Below, in pieces: positions 6,769 to 15,450 of a DNA stretch of 64,000 bases. The notes under the pieces are model-generated. The model searched no databases. It worked only from the letters and a program-made list of their open reading frames with translations, and had not been told where the DNA came from. Position 1 is the stretch's first letter, and each line of letters starts with the position of its first letter. Source of the DNA: CAVXZE01 sp963766175 (GTDB lineage Bacteria; Myxococcota_A; UBA9160; UBA6930); assembly GCA_963766175.1 (NCBI GenBank), contig CAVXZE010000021.1, forward strand, positions 496,001 to 560,000, in the 5' to 3' direction. Made by a program: the position numbers and the translations under genes.

Positions 6769-9207
6769 TCACCCCTCCAGCACGAAGCGGACGCAGGCGC
6801 GGATTTCTCGGGACGAGCTTCCGACGCGGACCTCGAACTCGCCCGGCTCCGCCACCCAGCCCTCCCGCGCCGGGTCGTAGAAGGAGAGCGCAGCTCGGGT
6901 CAGTGTGAAGCGGACCGTCTTCGTCTCCCCCGGCTCGAGGGCGACCTTCTCGAAGGCCTTGAGCTCCTGATCGGGACGTGCCAGGCTGCACTCGAGATCG
7001 CTCAGGTAGAGCTGCACCACCTCGCTGCCCGCGCGCTCTCCCGAGTTGGTGACTTCGACGGACGCCACCAGCTCTCCGTCCATGGCCATCCTGTCTCGGT
7101 CGAGGCGGAGCTCGCCGTAGCCGAAGCGCGTGTAGGAGAGTCCGTGGCCGAAGGCGAAGCGCGGCTCGACTCGCTTGCGATCGTAGTAGCGGTATCCGAC
7201 GAAGATGCCCTCTCCGTACAGGACCTCGCCATTCTCGCCGGGATAGTTGAGGTGGGCGGGGTTGTCCTCGATCCGCTTGGGAAAGGTCGTCGGCAGCTTG
7301 CCCGACGGATTCACCTCGCCGAAGAGCACGTCGGCGAGTGCATTGCCCATCTCCTGACCGGGATACCAGACCTCGAGCACCGCGGCGACCCGGTCGATCC
7401 AGTCCATCGCGACCGCCGAGCCGGCGTTCACCACCACCACCGTGTTCCGGTTCGCCGCGGCCACCTTCTCGACCAGCTCCGCCTGGCGGCCCGGAAGCTC
7501 CATGTCCACCCGGTCTCCGCCCTCGCCCTCCCACTTGTTGTCCAGACCGACCACCACCACGGCCGCGTCGGCCTCGGCCGCCGCGGCGGCGGCTCGGTCG
7601 ATCAGGTCCTCGGGAACCGGAAGCAGCGCACCCACCCTGATTCCAGCGAGGAAGGGATTGCTGCGGCAGTACTCGATGCGAATCTCGCGCTCCTCTCCCT
7701 CGCGCATCTCCAGCTGCGCCTTCATCTCGACGGTGCCTGCGCCGAAGTAGGAATCGCCCCGGGTCTGCTGCGTCCAGTTGTCGATCAGCTCGATTCCGTC
7801 GATGAAGAGGCGGCTACGACCGGCACTGGTGAGGCTGAGGGTGTAGGCGCCGTTCTCGATGGGAGTGAAGGTCCCGGTGAAGCGCACCGCGTGGATCTCG
7901 GGATCCAGCTTCGGCTCGATCCGGCCCTCCCAGAAGAAGTCGATGCGACGCGAGTGCTCGGTGAGAGCGGGATCACCGGAGAGATCCGGATCGTCGAAGT
8001 ACTCCACCTGGAAACCGGAAGGCACCAGCCTCGCACCGATGACCGGCAGCACCTTGTGGTTGGTGCAGCCCCGCTCGTAGCGCACCGCGACCTGGTCGCC
8101 GCAGCTGGCGCGGATCCCCTCGAGAGGAGACACGCTGTAGTGTGGAGTGACACCGGCGCTTCCCCCGCCCTGCACGTGGGCGGCGTCGGCGCTGGGTCCG
8201 ATCACGGCCAGCGTCCGGATCTCCTTGCGGTCGAGGGGCAGGACGTCCGACTCGTTCTTCAGCAGTACGATCGCCTCGGCCGCGGCCTCCCGCGCCAGCT
8301 GGCGATGCTCGGGCCGGTCGATGGACTCCTCCGCAGCCTCCTCGGGATGCTCCAGAAGGCCCGAACGCTGCGTCACCTCCAGCAGGCGGCGCACGGCCGA
8401 GTCGAGGCTGCTCTCGGAGACGGCCCCCGCCTTCACCGCGTCGAGCAGCTTCTCTCCGCGATGACGCGGCGGCCCGGGCATCTCGAGATCGAGCCCCGCC
8501 TCCGCCGCCGCGGCGGTGCTGCGGGTGCCGTACCAGTCCGAGACCACGAAACCCTCGAAGCCCCACTCCCGGCGGAGAATGTCCTCCAGGAGCCGGGGAT
8601 GCTCGGAGGCGTAGGTGCCGTTCACCCGGTTGTAGGCGGCCATCACCGACCAGGGCTTCGCCTCCTTGACGGCCACTTCGAAAGGCGCCAGGTAGATCTC
8701 GCGCAGGGCCCGCTCTCCTACCTGCGAGCTGATCGTGTTGCGCTCGAACTCGGAGTCGTTGCAGACGAAGTGCTTGATGCAGGCGCCGACGTTCTGACTC
8801 TGGACGCCGCGGATGTAGGCGACGGCCATGCGCCCGGTGAGGTACGGATCCTCCGAGTAGCACTCGAAATTGCGTCCGGCGAGCGGAGAGCGGTGGATGT
8901 TCACCGTCGGCGCCAGCAACACCTGGGCGCGCTTGGTGCGCGCCTCCTCGGCCAGGGCCACGCCGACCCGCTCGACCAGCTCCGGGTTCCAGGTGGCGGC
9001 GAGCGCGGTGCCGCAGGGGAAGCAGGCGGAGGTGGCCCCGCCCTGGTACCGGCCGCCGCGGGCTCCGCAGGGGCCGTCTGTCACCTTGATGGGCGGGATG
9101 CCGAGACGCGGGACGCCGGTGCCGTGCCAGAGGTCCGAGCCGGCGAGCATAGAGACCTTCTCCTCGATGCTCATGCGGCCGAGCAGTTCGTCGATCCGAT
9201 CCGTCAT
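6769..9207 (-). CDS. Glycoside hydrolase family 3 beta-glucosidase with PA14 insert
   Basis: An 812-residue GH3 enzyme that hydrolyses terminal beta-linked sugars. The (beta/alpha)8 domain spans roughly residues 1-290 with the conserved KHFVCND and the nucleophile D224 in FVVSDWYGT. The second alpha/beta domain starts near 310 (EAIVLLKNE) and is interrupted at about 385-530 by a PA14 domain (FTGTFTPIENGAYTLSLTSA, RLFIDGIELIDNW), a carbohydrate-binding insert known from beta-glucosidases such as those of the barnesiella/Kluyveromyces type. A fibronectin III-like domain closes the protein (about 730-805). There is no signal peptide, so it is probably cytoplasmic or needs non-classical export. 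ATG 9207 follows GGAGGA at good spacing; the longer open frame upstream is not coding. It is probably followed by a GST-like gene in the opposite order of transcription (upstream, same strand, gap 77 bases). Confidence 0.93.
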   Translation of the reverse strand: MTDRIDELLGRMSIEEKVSMLAGSDLWHGTGVPRLGIPPIKVTDGPCGARGGRYQGGATSACFPCGTALAATWNPELVERVGVALAEEARTKRAQVLLAPTVNIHRSPLAGRNFECYSEDPYLTGRMAVAYIRGVQSQNVGACIKHFVCNDSEFERNTISSQVGERALREIYLAPFEVAVKEAKPWSVMAAYNRVNGTYASEHPRLLEDILRREWGFEGFVVSDWYGTRSTAAAAEAGLDLEMPGPPRHRGEKLLDAVKAGAVSESSLDSAVRRLLEVTQRSGLLEHPEEAAEESIDRPEHRQLAREAAAEAIVLLKNESDVLPLDRKEIRTLAVIGPSADAAHVQGGGSAGVTPHYSVSPLEGIRASCGDQVAVRYERGCTNHKVLPVIGARLVPSGFQVEYFDDPDLSGDPALTEHSRRIDFFWEGRIEPKLDPEIHAVRFTGTFTPIENGAYTLSLTSAGRSRLFIDGIELIDNWTQQTRGDSYFGAGTVEMKAQLEMREGEEREIRIEYCRSNPFLAGIRVGALLPVPEDLIDRAAAAAAEADAAVVVVGLDNKWEGEGGDRVDMELPGRQAELVEKVAAANRNTVVVVNAGSAVAMDWIDRVAAVLEVWYPGQEMGNALADVLFGEVNPSGKLPTTFPKRIEDNPAHLNYPGENGEVLYGEGIFVGYRYYDRKRVEPRFAFGHGLSYTRFGYGELRLDRDRMAMDGELVASVEVTNSGERAGSEVVQLYLSDLECSLARPDQELKAFEKVALEPGETKTVRFTLTRAALSFYDPAREGWVAEPGEFEVRVGSSSREIRACVRFVLEG

Positions 9208-9284
9208 GGTTCCTCCGCTGGTGGCTCGTGCAGGGGACGGTACCCCGAGCCTGAAGATGCCTGGTGGCGCGCCCGCCGCAGCGT

Positions 9285-10313
9285 TCAAACGAAGAGCGCC
9301 TCGCAGCCAGTTCCCTCCAGTATTCCGTCGACGGCAGCTCGCTCGTCGGGAGAGAGCGCCGCACGCCCCTCCCGGAGCCAGCCGAGACACTTGGCCTGAT
9401 AGGGAAAGCTGCGCTGCACCCAGGGACGTCCGTCGAGCTGACACTCCACCTGCTTCTCGCCGCGCTCGAGCGCGGCGGCATTGGCCAGCAGGAAGGGGAC
9501 GTAGATGCGTCCCACTTCGGAGAGCAGGGCGCGGATGGTCTGGCCCAGCTCTTTCCGCGGCGTCCAGTCCGCCTCCGAGACCTCCAGGCTGCCGAGATCC
9601 TCCACGTGATGGAGCCATGCGATCACCCGGGGCGCTTCGTTCACCGCGACTTCCGCCGAGGTGGGATCGAAGAGCGCGAGCTGGCTGAGCTGTCCGAAGA
9701 GCCCGAAGTCCGAGGCGCCGGGACGAGCGCCCATCAGGAAGGGCTTCACCTGAAGATGTGCGTCCATGAGCTGGAGCAGGCGGCGATAGCTCTGCTCGAT
9801 GATCGGCCCTGTGGTTTCGTTTGAGCCCACCACAGCCAGACGCCCCACCTGCCGCTCGCCGAACACCTTGGCGAGCCGTGCCACCTCTTCGCCGGGTGCG
9901 GTCACGTCCCGCTCCAGAGGCAGGACCCAGGAGGCCTTCTGCACATCCGGCGGGTAGGCCCAGCGATAGTGAAACATCGCCTTGGTGAGCCACTCGTCGG
10001 CGTAATCCTCGATCAGTGCGTCGAGAAACGCGACCACCGGATCCGGATGGATCACACTGCGCTCGCCGTATAGCGCCTCGAGGCGGCGGATCTGCGGCGT
10101 CGAGTCGACCATCGCCTCGTCGTCGGCGCCGCCCGCGCCGGGAAAGACCAGAACCGGGATCAGTGCAACCGGAACCTCGGGAATCCCCACGTCCTGCGCC
10201 GAGCCGCGGTGGATCCAGCGAAAGGGAATCCGTCGGTAGCGCAACACGGCGCGCATCTTGCGGCTGTAGGGCGATCCGTGGCCACCGACGAGCTTGAGGG
10301 GGGCAGTGCTCAT
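9285..10313 (-). CDS. Glutathione S-transferase-like protein
   Basis: A 342-residue protein with an N-terminal thioredoxin-like GST domain (LVGGHGSPYSRKMRAVLRYR, where the Ser/Tyr pair takes the catalytic position, followed by VPVALIPVLVFP and a DSTPQIRRLE segment that matches the cis-Pro and DST glutathione-binding region). The C-terminal helical domain (MGARPGASDFGLFGQL is the hydrophobic staple-like region ASDFGL) is extended by about 100 residues compared with ordinary GSTs of 200-230. The function is probably glutathione-dependent conjugation, isomerisation or dehalogenation in the cytoplasm; substrate unknown. ATG 10313 has an AGGAG upstream. Same strand as GH3, 77 bases away, so the two may share a transcript. 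Confidence 0.8.
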   Translation of the reverse strand: MSTAPLKLVGGHGSPYSRKMRAVLRYRRIPFRWIHRGSAQDVGIPEVPVALIPVLVFPGAGGADDEAMVDSTPQIRRLEALYGERSVIHPDPVVAFLDALIEDYADEWLTKAMFHYRWAYPPDVQKASWVLPLERDVTAPGEEVARLAKVFGERQVGRLAVVGSNETTGPIIEQSYRRLLQLMDAHLQVKPFLMGARPGASDFGLFGQLSQLALFDPTSAEVAVNEAPRVIAWLHHVEDLGSLEVSEADWTPRKELGQTIRALLSEVGRIYVPFLLANAAALERGEKQVECQLDGRPWVQRSFPYQAKCLGWLREGRAALSPDERAAVDGILEGTGCEALFV

Positions 10314-10420
10314 GAGTCTCCTTCTCCTGGATCGCAGTCGCGTTTCCCACATTACCCGATCCCACCACCCGAAGCCGAAGGACCGGGACGCGGCTAAGAT
10401 GGTGGGAGAGGAGAGGGCGA

Positions 10421-11827
10421 ATGCGTGACGAGCTGGTTCCGGAGAAGGAAGAGATTTTCGGGTGGATCGAGCAGATCTACGCCCAGGGTGTTCGCAGGCC
10501 TGGATACCCCGCCGATCGCTGGGCGGAGGAGTTCTGCGTCGAGCGATTCCGGGCTCTCGGGCTCGAGAAGGTGCGTCTGGAGCCGGCGCCACTCCCCTAC
10601 TGGGAGCCGCGCTCCTGGTCTCTGCACGCCAGCGGCGCCGCCGGTGAGATCGAGCTTCCCTGTTTCCCCCTGCCCCACTCCGCGCCCACCGAGGAGATCG
10701 AGCTGGAGCTGGTGCCCTACGATCCCGCGTCGCCGACGGCGGTCAAGGGAAAGGCATCCCTCCATGAGATGACGCTCGTGCGGATCCCTCCCGCTTCGCC
10801 CGTCACCGGCGGAAGTGTCGTCGAGGCATTGAGTGACGATCTCGAGGTGGGCGTGAACCCGGGGGGCCGTCTCTTCGATTCACGGGGCAGCTTCGAGGGC
10901 GCGCTGCAGGTGCTGCCCTTCGGCCCTCGAATCCAGTGGGTGATGGAGCCGGCCATCGAGGCCGGCGCCGCCGCCTACATCGGCGCCCTCACCGACTATC
11001 CCGGCGACTCCTGCCGGTACTACGTACCCTACGATGGGGTGGCGCGGCCGATTCCGGGGTTGTGGATCCGCGGCAGCGACGGCGCGCGCCTCCGATCGAT
11101 GCTGGGCGCCGGGCCGGTTCGGGTGCGGCTGCGGGTCGACTCGGTTCGTCGGGAGATCACCTGCTACAACGTGGTCGGCGAGCTGCCCGGAGCCGATCCG
11201 GAGTGGGTCGTAATCGGATCACACCACGACGGCCCCTGGTCTTCGGCCGTGGAGGACGCCTCGGGGATGGCGCTGGTCTTCGCGCAGGCGTCCTACTGGT
11301 CGAAGCTGCCGGTGTCGGAGCGCCCTCACCGCCTGGTGTTTCTGCTGAACGCCGGCCACATGGTCGGCGCAGCGGGTTGCGAAGCCTTCATCGACACCCA
11401 CGCGGAAGACCTCGAACACATCGTGCTCTCGATCCACCTGGAGCACGCCGCCCGCGAGTTCGTCGAGCGAGATGGCGAGCTGGTCCCGAGCGGCGAGCCG
11501 GAGACCCGCTGGTTCTTCACCAGCCGCAACCCCGCCCTCGAGTCCAGCGTCGCAGACGCCCTGCAGGCCGAGAAGCTCGACCGCTCCCTGATCCTCGCCC
11601 CCGACGTCTTCGGTGACCGGCCGACCACCGACGGGGGACCCTTCCACCCACGTGGCGTACCGCTCGTCAACTACCTGACGGCGCCCTTCTACCTCTTCGA
11701 CGAGATCGACCAGATGGACAAGATCGACGAGGCGAGCCTGGTCCCGGTGACCCGCGCCACCGTCCGCCTGGTCGAATCGACCAGGGACGTCACCGCCGCG
11801 ACCATGCGTTCGGGAGTTGTCGGCTGA
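10421..11827 (+). CDS. M28-family zinc metallopeptidase (PA-domain aminopeptidase-like)
   Basis: A 468-residue protein of the M28 (aminopeptidase Y) type. The zinc-binding region is seen as VVIGSHHDGPWSSAVEDASG, giving the HxD pair and the second aspartate in EDASG; a catalytic-region glutamate may be in SIHLEHAAREF. Residues about 100-230 form an inserted domain with GKASLHEMTLVRI and AGAAAYIGALTDYPGD, like the PA domain that shapes substrate access. No signal peptide was found, so it should work in the cytoplasm on small peptides or N-acyl compounds. The start at 10421 has GAGAGG a few bases upstream. It is divergent from the GST-like gene and convergent with moaA (gap 7 bases). Confidence 0.8.
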   Translation: MRDELVPEKEEIFGWIEQIYAQGVRRPGYPADRWAEEFCVERFRALGLEKVRLEPAPLPYWEPRSWSLHASGAAGEIELPCFPLPHSAPTEEIELELVPYDPASPTAVKGKASLHEMTLVRIPPASPVTGGSVVEALSDDLEVGVNPGGRLFDSRGSFEGALQVLPFGPRIQWVMEPAIEAGAAAYIGALTDYPGDSCRYYVPYDGVARPIPGLWIRGSDGARLRSMLGAGPVRVRLRVDSVRREITCYNVVGELPGADPEWVVIGSHHDGPWSSAVEDASGMALVFAQASYWSKLPVSERPHRLVFLLNAGHMVGAAGCEAFIDTHAEDLEHIVLSIHLEHAAREFVERDGELVPSGEPETRWFFTSRNPALESSVADALQAEKLDRSLILAPDVFGDRPTTDGGPFHPRGVPLVNYLTAPFYLFDEIDQMDKIDEASLVPVTRATVRLVESTRDVTAATMRSGVVG

Positions 11828-11834
11828 TAGCGGG

Positions 11835-12866
11835 CTACCCGCCGATCTCGTACATCTCGATCCGCGAGCGATCTCCCGCGCACACCGCGGCGGTGTGCGC
11901 GGTCCGTTCTTCGGAGTAGCGGTCGCTGCGACGGCTCCAGACCTCTCGGATGATCTCAAGGAGCTCCGCGTCAGAGGCGCCCTGGCGAAGCGGCGTCTTC
12001 AGATCGCGGCCACTGGAGGCGAACAGACAGGTAACCAACGAGCCCGCTGCGGAGAGTCGCGCCCGGCTGCAGTCGCTGCAGAAGGGTCCGGTGACCGAGG
12101 CGATCACGCCGATCTCGCCGCTTCCATCCTGGTAGACGTGGCGGCTCGCCACCTCGCCGCGGTAGTTGCGATCGGCGGGGGCGAGGGGAAACTCGGCGTG
12201 GATCCGCTCGACGATCTCCGCGGCGGTCACCACCTGCTCCAGGTCCCAGGCGTTGCGCGTGCCCACGTCCATGAACTCGATGAAGCGCACGATGTGACCG
12301 GTGCCCCGAAAGCGCCGGGCCAGATCCACGAAGGTGTGATCGTTGACGCCGCGCTGGACCACGCAGTTGATCTTGACGGGGGTGAGCCCGACCCGCTTTG
12401 CCGCGTCGATTCCTGCCAGCACGCGCTCGGGACCGAAGCTCCGGCCGGTCATGCGCTTGAAGACCTCCTCGTCGTGGCTGTCCAGACTCACGGTGACTCG
12501 CCGGAGACCAGCGTTCTTGAGTGGCTGCGCCCGCTCGGCAAGGAGATAGCCGTTGGTGGTGAGGGCGAGATCCTCCACCCCGTCGATCGCGGCTAGTCGG
12601 TTGATCAGCTTGGGAAGCTGATGGCGGAGCAGCGGCTCGCCTCCGGTCACCCTGAGCTTCGTCGCACCGAGGGTGACGAAGAGGCGCGCCAGCCGCTCGA
12701 CCTCCTCGAAGGTCAGGATCTCGTCCCGCGGAAGGAATCGGTACTTCTCGCTGTAGACGTCCCCGGGCATGCAGTAGCTGCAGCGAAAGTTGCAGCGATC
12801 CGTCACGGAAATGCGCAGATCGCGCAGCGGACGTCCGGTCGCATCCAGCTGGGGGGCGGAAGTCAC
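11835..12866 (-). CDS. moaA: GTP 3',8-cyclase MoaA (molybdenum cofactor biosynthesis)
   Basis: A 343-residue radical SAM enzyme that converts GTP to 3',8-cyclo-7,8-dihydro-GTP, the first step of molybdopterin synthesis. The N-terminal cluster motif is C25-x3-C29-x2-C32 (CNFRCSYCMP), followed by TKLRVTGGEPLLR. The C-terminal cluster binding motif is CSDCSRARLSAAGSLVTCLF, i.e. CxxC plus a downstream C. The protein ends in YEIGG, the conserved GG tail whose loss inactivates human MOCS1A. Length matches the family (about 330-345). The start at 12866 is a GTG. No other moa/moe genes are adjacent, so the rest of the pathway must lie elsewhere. It is divergent from polB. Confidence 0.96.
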   Translation of the reverse strand: MTSAPQLDATGRPLRDLRISVTDRCNFRCSYCMPGDVYSEKYRFLPRDEILTFEEVERLARLFVTLGATKLRVTGGEPLLRHQLPKLINRLAAIDGVEDLALTTNGYLLAERAQPLKNAGLRRVTVSLDSHDEEVFKRMTGRSFGPERVLAGIDAAKRVGLTPVKINCVVQRGVNDHTFVDLARRFRGTGHIVRFIEFMDVGTRNAWDLEQVVTAAEIVERIHAEFPLAPADRNYRGEVASRHVYQDGSGEIGVIASVTGPFCSDCSRARLSAAGSLVTCLFASSGRDLKTPLRQGASDAELLEIIREVWSRRSDRYSEERTAHTAAVCAGDRSRIEMYEIGG

Positions 12867-12979
12867 TCGATGTCACTCCACTGGTTCCGGGCGATCCACT
12901 CCCTTGCGAGTCGCTCGCTACCGTTCCACCCAGATTCTGGATCTCCCCCCTAGGAGGGCCACGGGAATGGGGTAGAATC

Positions 12980-13006
12980 TTGACTGATCTGTATAGTATC
13001 TAAACG
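12980..13006 (+). promoter_or_regulatory. AT-rich patch, possible promoter of polB
   Basis: Between the divergent moaA and polB genes lies a short AT-rich patch with TTGACT at 12980-12985 and TAAACG at 13001-13006 (15-base spacing), plus a TATAGT at 12992. The fit to a -35/-10 pair is imperfect. In E. coli polB is SOS-controlled, but I see no CTGT-N8-ACAG or GTTC-N7-GTTC box here. Confidence 0.25.
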
Positions 13007-13061
13007 GGCTAGAGATGCACACATCCGCGATGCAGGGTCCGCGCCGCTGAGTGGGGAACCG

Positions 13062-15347
13062 ATGCATTCCGGTTTCATCCTCCAGCCGACCTACCGGATC
13101 CGGGAAGACCGGGCCGTCGTGCAGCTCTTCGGCCGCCTGGAGAGCGGCGAGGCCTTCCTGGTGGAGGACGACCGCTTCCGTCCCTACTTCTTCGTTCCCA
13201 AGCAGCAGGAGGCTCTCCTCGCCGCCGAGCGCGACATCCGTATCGAGGCGACCGCACTTCGGGACCTCCGGGGTCGCGAGGTCGTGCGGGTGACCGCACG
13301 GACTCCCTCCGCCGTCCCCCACATCAGGGATCGTCTGCTCGAGAGCGGCTGCGAGGTCCTCGAGGGGGACATTCGCTTCGTCTATCGATACCTGATCGAT
13401 CGGGGAATTCGCGGAGGCGTCGCGATCGACGGCCCCCATGAGGTCCTCGAAGGGGGTCTGCTGCGATTCCACAACCCCGAGATCCATCCCTCGAGGAGCC
13501 GCCCTGCCCTTCGCGCCCTCTCCATCGATCTCGAGACCTCCCCCGACGCGAGCCAGATCTTCTCGGCCGCCCTGGTGGGCGGCGATGTCGCGGAGGTCCA
13601 CCTGGTCTCGAAGCAGCCGGTGGAGGGCGCCGTGGACCACCCCGACGAGCGCCTGTTTCTGGCGGGAGTGATGGCTCGCATCCGCGAGCTCGATCCGGAC
13701 ATCCTGGTGGGCTGGAACCTGATCGACTTCGACCTCCGGGTGCTGGCGAGACGCTGCCAGAGCCTGCACCTGACCTGCCGGCTGGGCCGGGTCGAGGGGG
13801 AGATCCGCTTCCAGAGGGACACGAGCTTCACCCGCCAGGGCCGGGCGGAGATTCCCGGGCGCGTGGTCCTCGACGGAATCCCGCTGGTGCGCGACGCCGT
13901 CCGGCTCCAGGACTACCGGCTGGAGACCGCCGCACGCACCCTGCTGGGCCGCGGCAAGCGCATCGATTCCGAGCTGCCGGATGCGGCGGCGGAGATCGAG
14001 CGGATGTACCGGGAGGAGCCCGCAGCCCTGGTGGAGTACAACCTGGAGGATGCGCGCCTGGTCTACGAGATCCTCGAGAGGGAAGGCCTCCTGGAGCTCA
14101 GCATCGAGCGGAGCCTGCTCTCGGGGATGCAGCTCGACCGCGTCGGCGCCAGCATCGCCTCCTTCGATCTGATCTACATCCCGGAGCTCACCCGGCGCGG
14201 TGTCGTCGCACCCAGCGTCGATCAGGAGCGCAAGACCGAGATGGTGCGGGGCGGCGCGCTGCTCGAGCCGAAGCCCGGCCTCTACGCGAATGTCGCCGTC
14301 TTCGACTTCAAGAGCCTCTACCCGAGCCTGATCCGCACCTTCAACCTCGATCCGCTGGCCAATGCGCGAGCCGGCGAAGAGGCGATCGAGGCGCCCAACG
14401 GGGCGCGCTTCTCGCGCTCCGAGGCGATCCTGCCGGAGGTGATCCGGGAGTTCACAGAGCGGCGCGATCGGGCCAAGAAGAACCAGGATCACAAGGCGGA
14501 CCAGGCCATCAAGATCATGATGAACGCGCTGTTCGGGGTGCTCGGCGCGGCTTCTTGCCGCTTCTTCAACCCGGAGATCGCAAACGCCATCACCAGCTTC
14601 GGCCAGCAGACCCTGCACTGGACCCGAGAGGCCTTCGAGGCGGAGGGCGTGCAAGTGCTCTACGGCGACACCGACTCGGTCTTCGTGCAGCTGCACGGAG
14701 ACGCGCCTGGCGAGGCCGAGCTGCTGCGGGAGCGGGTGCAGAGTTGCATCGCCGAGAGGATCCGATGCCAGTATCGCGTCGAGCCCCAGCTCGAGCTGGA
14801 GCTGGAGAAGATCTTCGAACGGCTACTGCTGCCCCGGGTGCGCGGCGGACGCGGCGGCAGCAAGAAGCGCTACGCCGGCTGGGTGGATGGCGGCCTGGTG
14901 ATCGTGGGCCTGGAGTCGGTCCGCCGCGACTGGCCCCAGATCGCCCACCGCCTGCAGGAGGGGATGCTGGAGCGCCTCTTCACCGACCGGGACGTGCTTC
15001 CCTTCGTGAAGCAGCTGGTGGAAGAGATGCGCGCCGGCGAGCTGGACGGCGAGCTGATCTACGTGAAGCGGATCCGCAAGGGATCCCTGGATCGCTACAC
15101 CGCCACCACGCCCCCTCACATCCGCGCGGCGCGCAAGGCCGGCGGGGCGGTCGGCCGGGTGGTCCACTACGTGATCACCCGGAATGGCCCGGAGCCAGTC
15201 CTCCCCGGACGCCCTCTACCCAAGGGGATCGACCGCAGACACTACCTCGAGCGGGTCCTGCGTCCGGTTGCCGACGGCATCCTCTCGGAGACCGGTCAAA
15301 ACTTCGACGAGGCCCTGGGCATCCCCCAGCAGCTCACACTGGTGTGA
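13062..15347 (+). CDS. polB: DNA polymerase II (family B)
   Basis: A 761-residue family B DNA polymerase, close in length to E. coli Pol II (783). The proofreading exonuclease has ExoI (D156/E158 in LSIDLETSPD), ExoII (GWNLIDFDLRVLARR, about 218-232) and ExoIII (YNLEDARLVYEI, about 326-337). The polymerase palm has motif A with D415 in VFDFKSLYPSLI, the motif B helix KIMMNALFGVLG at about 484-495, and motif C YGDTDSVFV with D536 and D538. All catalytic acids are present. The enzyme works in translesion synthesis and fork restart. The ATG at 13062 begins directly with the conserved N-terminal domain. It is followed after two bases by a tandem repeat and then the convergent FAH gene. Confidence 0.95.
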   Translation: MHSGFILQPTYRIREDRAVVQLFGRLESGEAFLVEDDRFRPYFFVPKQQEALLAAERDIRIEATALRDLRGREVVRVTARTPSAVPHIRDRLLESGCEVLEGDIRFVYRYLIDRGIRGGVAIDGPHEVLEGGLLRFHNPEIHPSRSRPALRALSIDLETSPDASQIFSAALVGGDVAEVHLVSKQPVEGAVDHPDERLFLAGVMARIRELDPDILVGWNLIDFDLRVLARRCQSLHLTCRLGRVEGEIRFQRDTSFTRQGRAEIPGRVVLDGIPLVRDAVRLQDYRLETAARTLLGRGKRIDSELPDAAAEIERMYREEPAALVEYNLEDARLVYEILEREGLLELSIERSLLSGMQLDRVGASIASFDLIYIPELTRRGVVAPSVDQERKTEMVRGGALLEPKPGLYANVAVFDFKSLYPSLIRTFNLDPLANARAGEEAIEAPNGARFSRSEAILPEVIREFTERRDRAKKNQDHKADQAIKIMMNALFGVLGAASCRFFNPEIANAITSFGQQTLHWTREAFEAEGVQVLYGDTDSVFVQLHGDAPGEAELLRERVQSCIAERIRCQYRVEPQLELELEKIFERLLLPRVRGGRGGSKKRYAGWVDGGLVIVGLESVRRDWPQIAHRLQEGMLERLFTDRDVLPFVKQLVEEMRAGELDGELIYVKRIRKGSLDRYTATTPPHIRAARKAGGAVGRVVHYVITRNGPEPVLPGRPLPKGIDRRHYLERVLRPVADGILSETGQNFDEALGIPQQLTLV

Positions 15348-15348
15348 C

Positions 15349-15450
15349 GCAAGCACCGAAGGTGCGCGCAGTGAGCCGTAGGCGAACGAAGTTCACAAGG
15401 CAAGCACCGAAGATGCGCGTAGTGAGCCGCAGGCGAACGAGGTTCAGAAG
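15349..15450. repeat. Two tandem 51-bp repeats between convergent genes
   Basis: Two direct copies, 15349-15399 and 15400-15450, differ at only a handful of positions. Each starts GCAAGCACCGAAG and ends with GTGAGCCGNAGGCGAACGA followed by GTTC. The 24-base core recurs in opposite orientation at 21646-21669. The second copy contains the stop codon of the FAH-family gene (15444-15446). The repeats fill the whole gap after polB. They look like a genome-specific dispersed intergenic repeat rather than a CRISPR, since there is no spacer between units. Confidence 0.85.

Noticed and set aside
6769..10368. A single 1199-residue open frame running through the GH3 gene and beyond
   Set aside because: The part beyond 9207 is Arg/Gly-rich shadow sequence over the GST-like gene; the GH3 start at 9207 has a good ribosome-binding site and the family N-terminus.
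12980..13006. SOS (LexA) box upstream of polB
   Set aside because: No CTGT-N8-ACAG or GTTC-N7-GTTC pattern found in the intergenic region.
12918..14696. A 592-residue minus-strand open frame over polB
   Set aside because: Antisense shadow of a well-supported polymerase gene, no motif.
15349..15450. CRISPR array
   Set aside because: Two repeats directly joined without spacers, and no cas genes.
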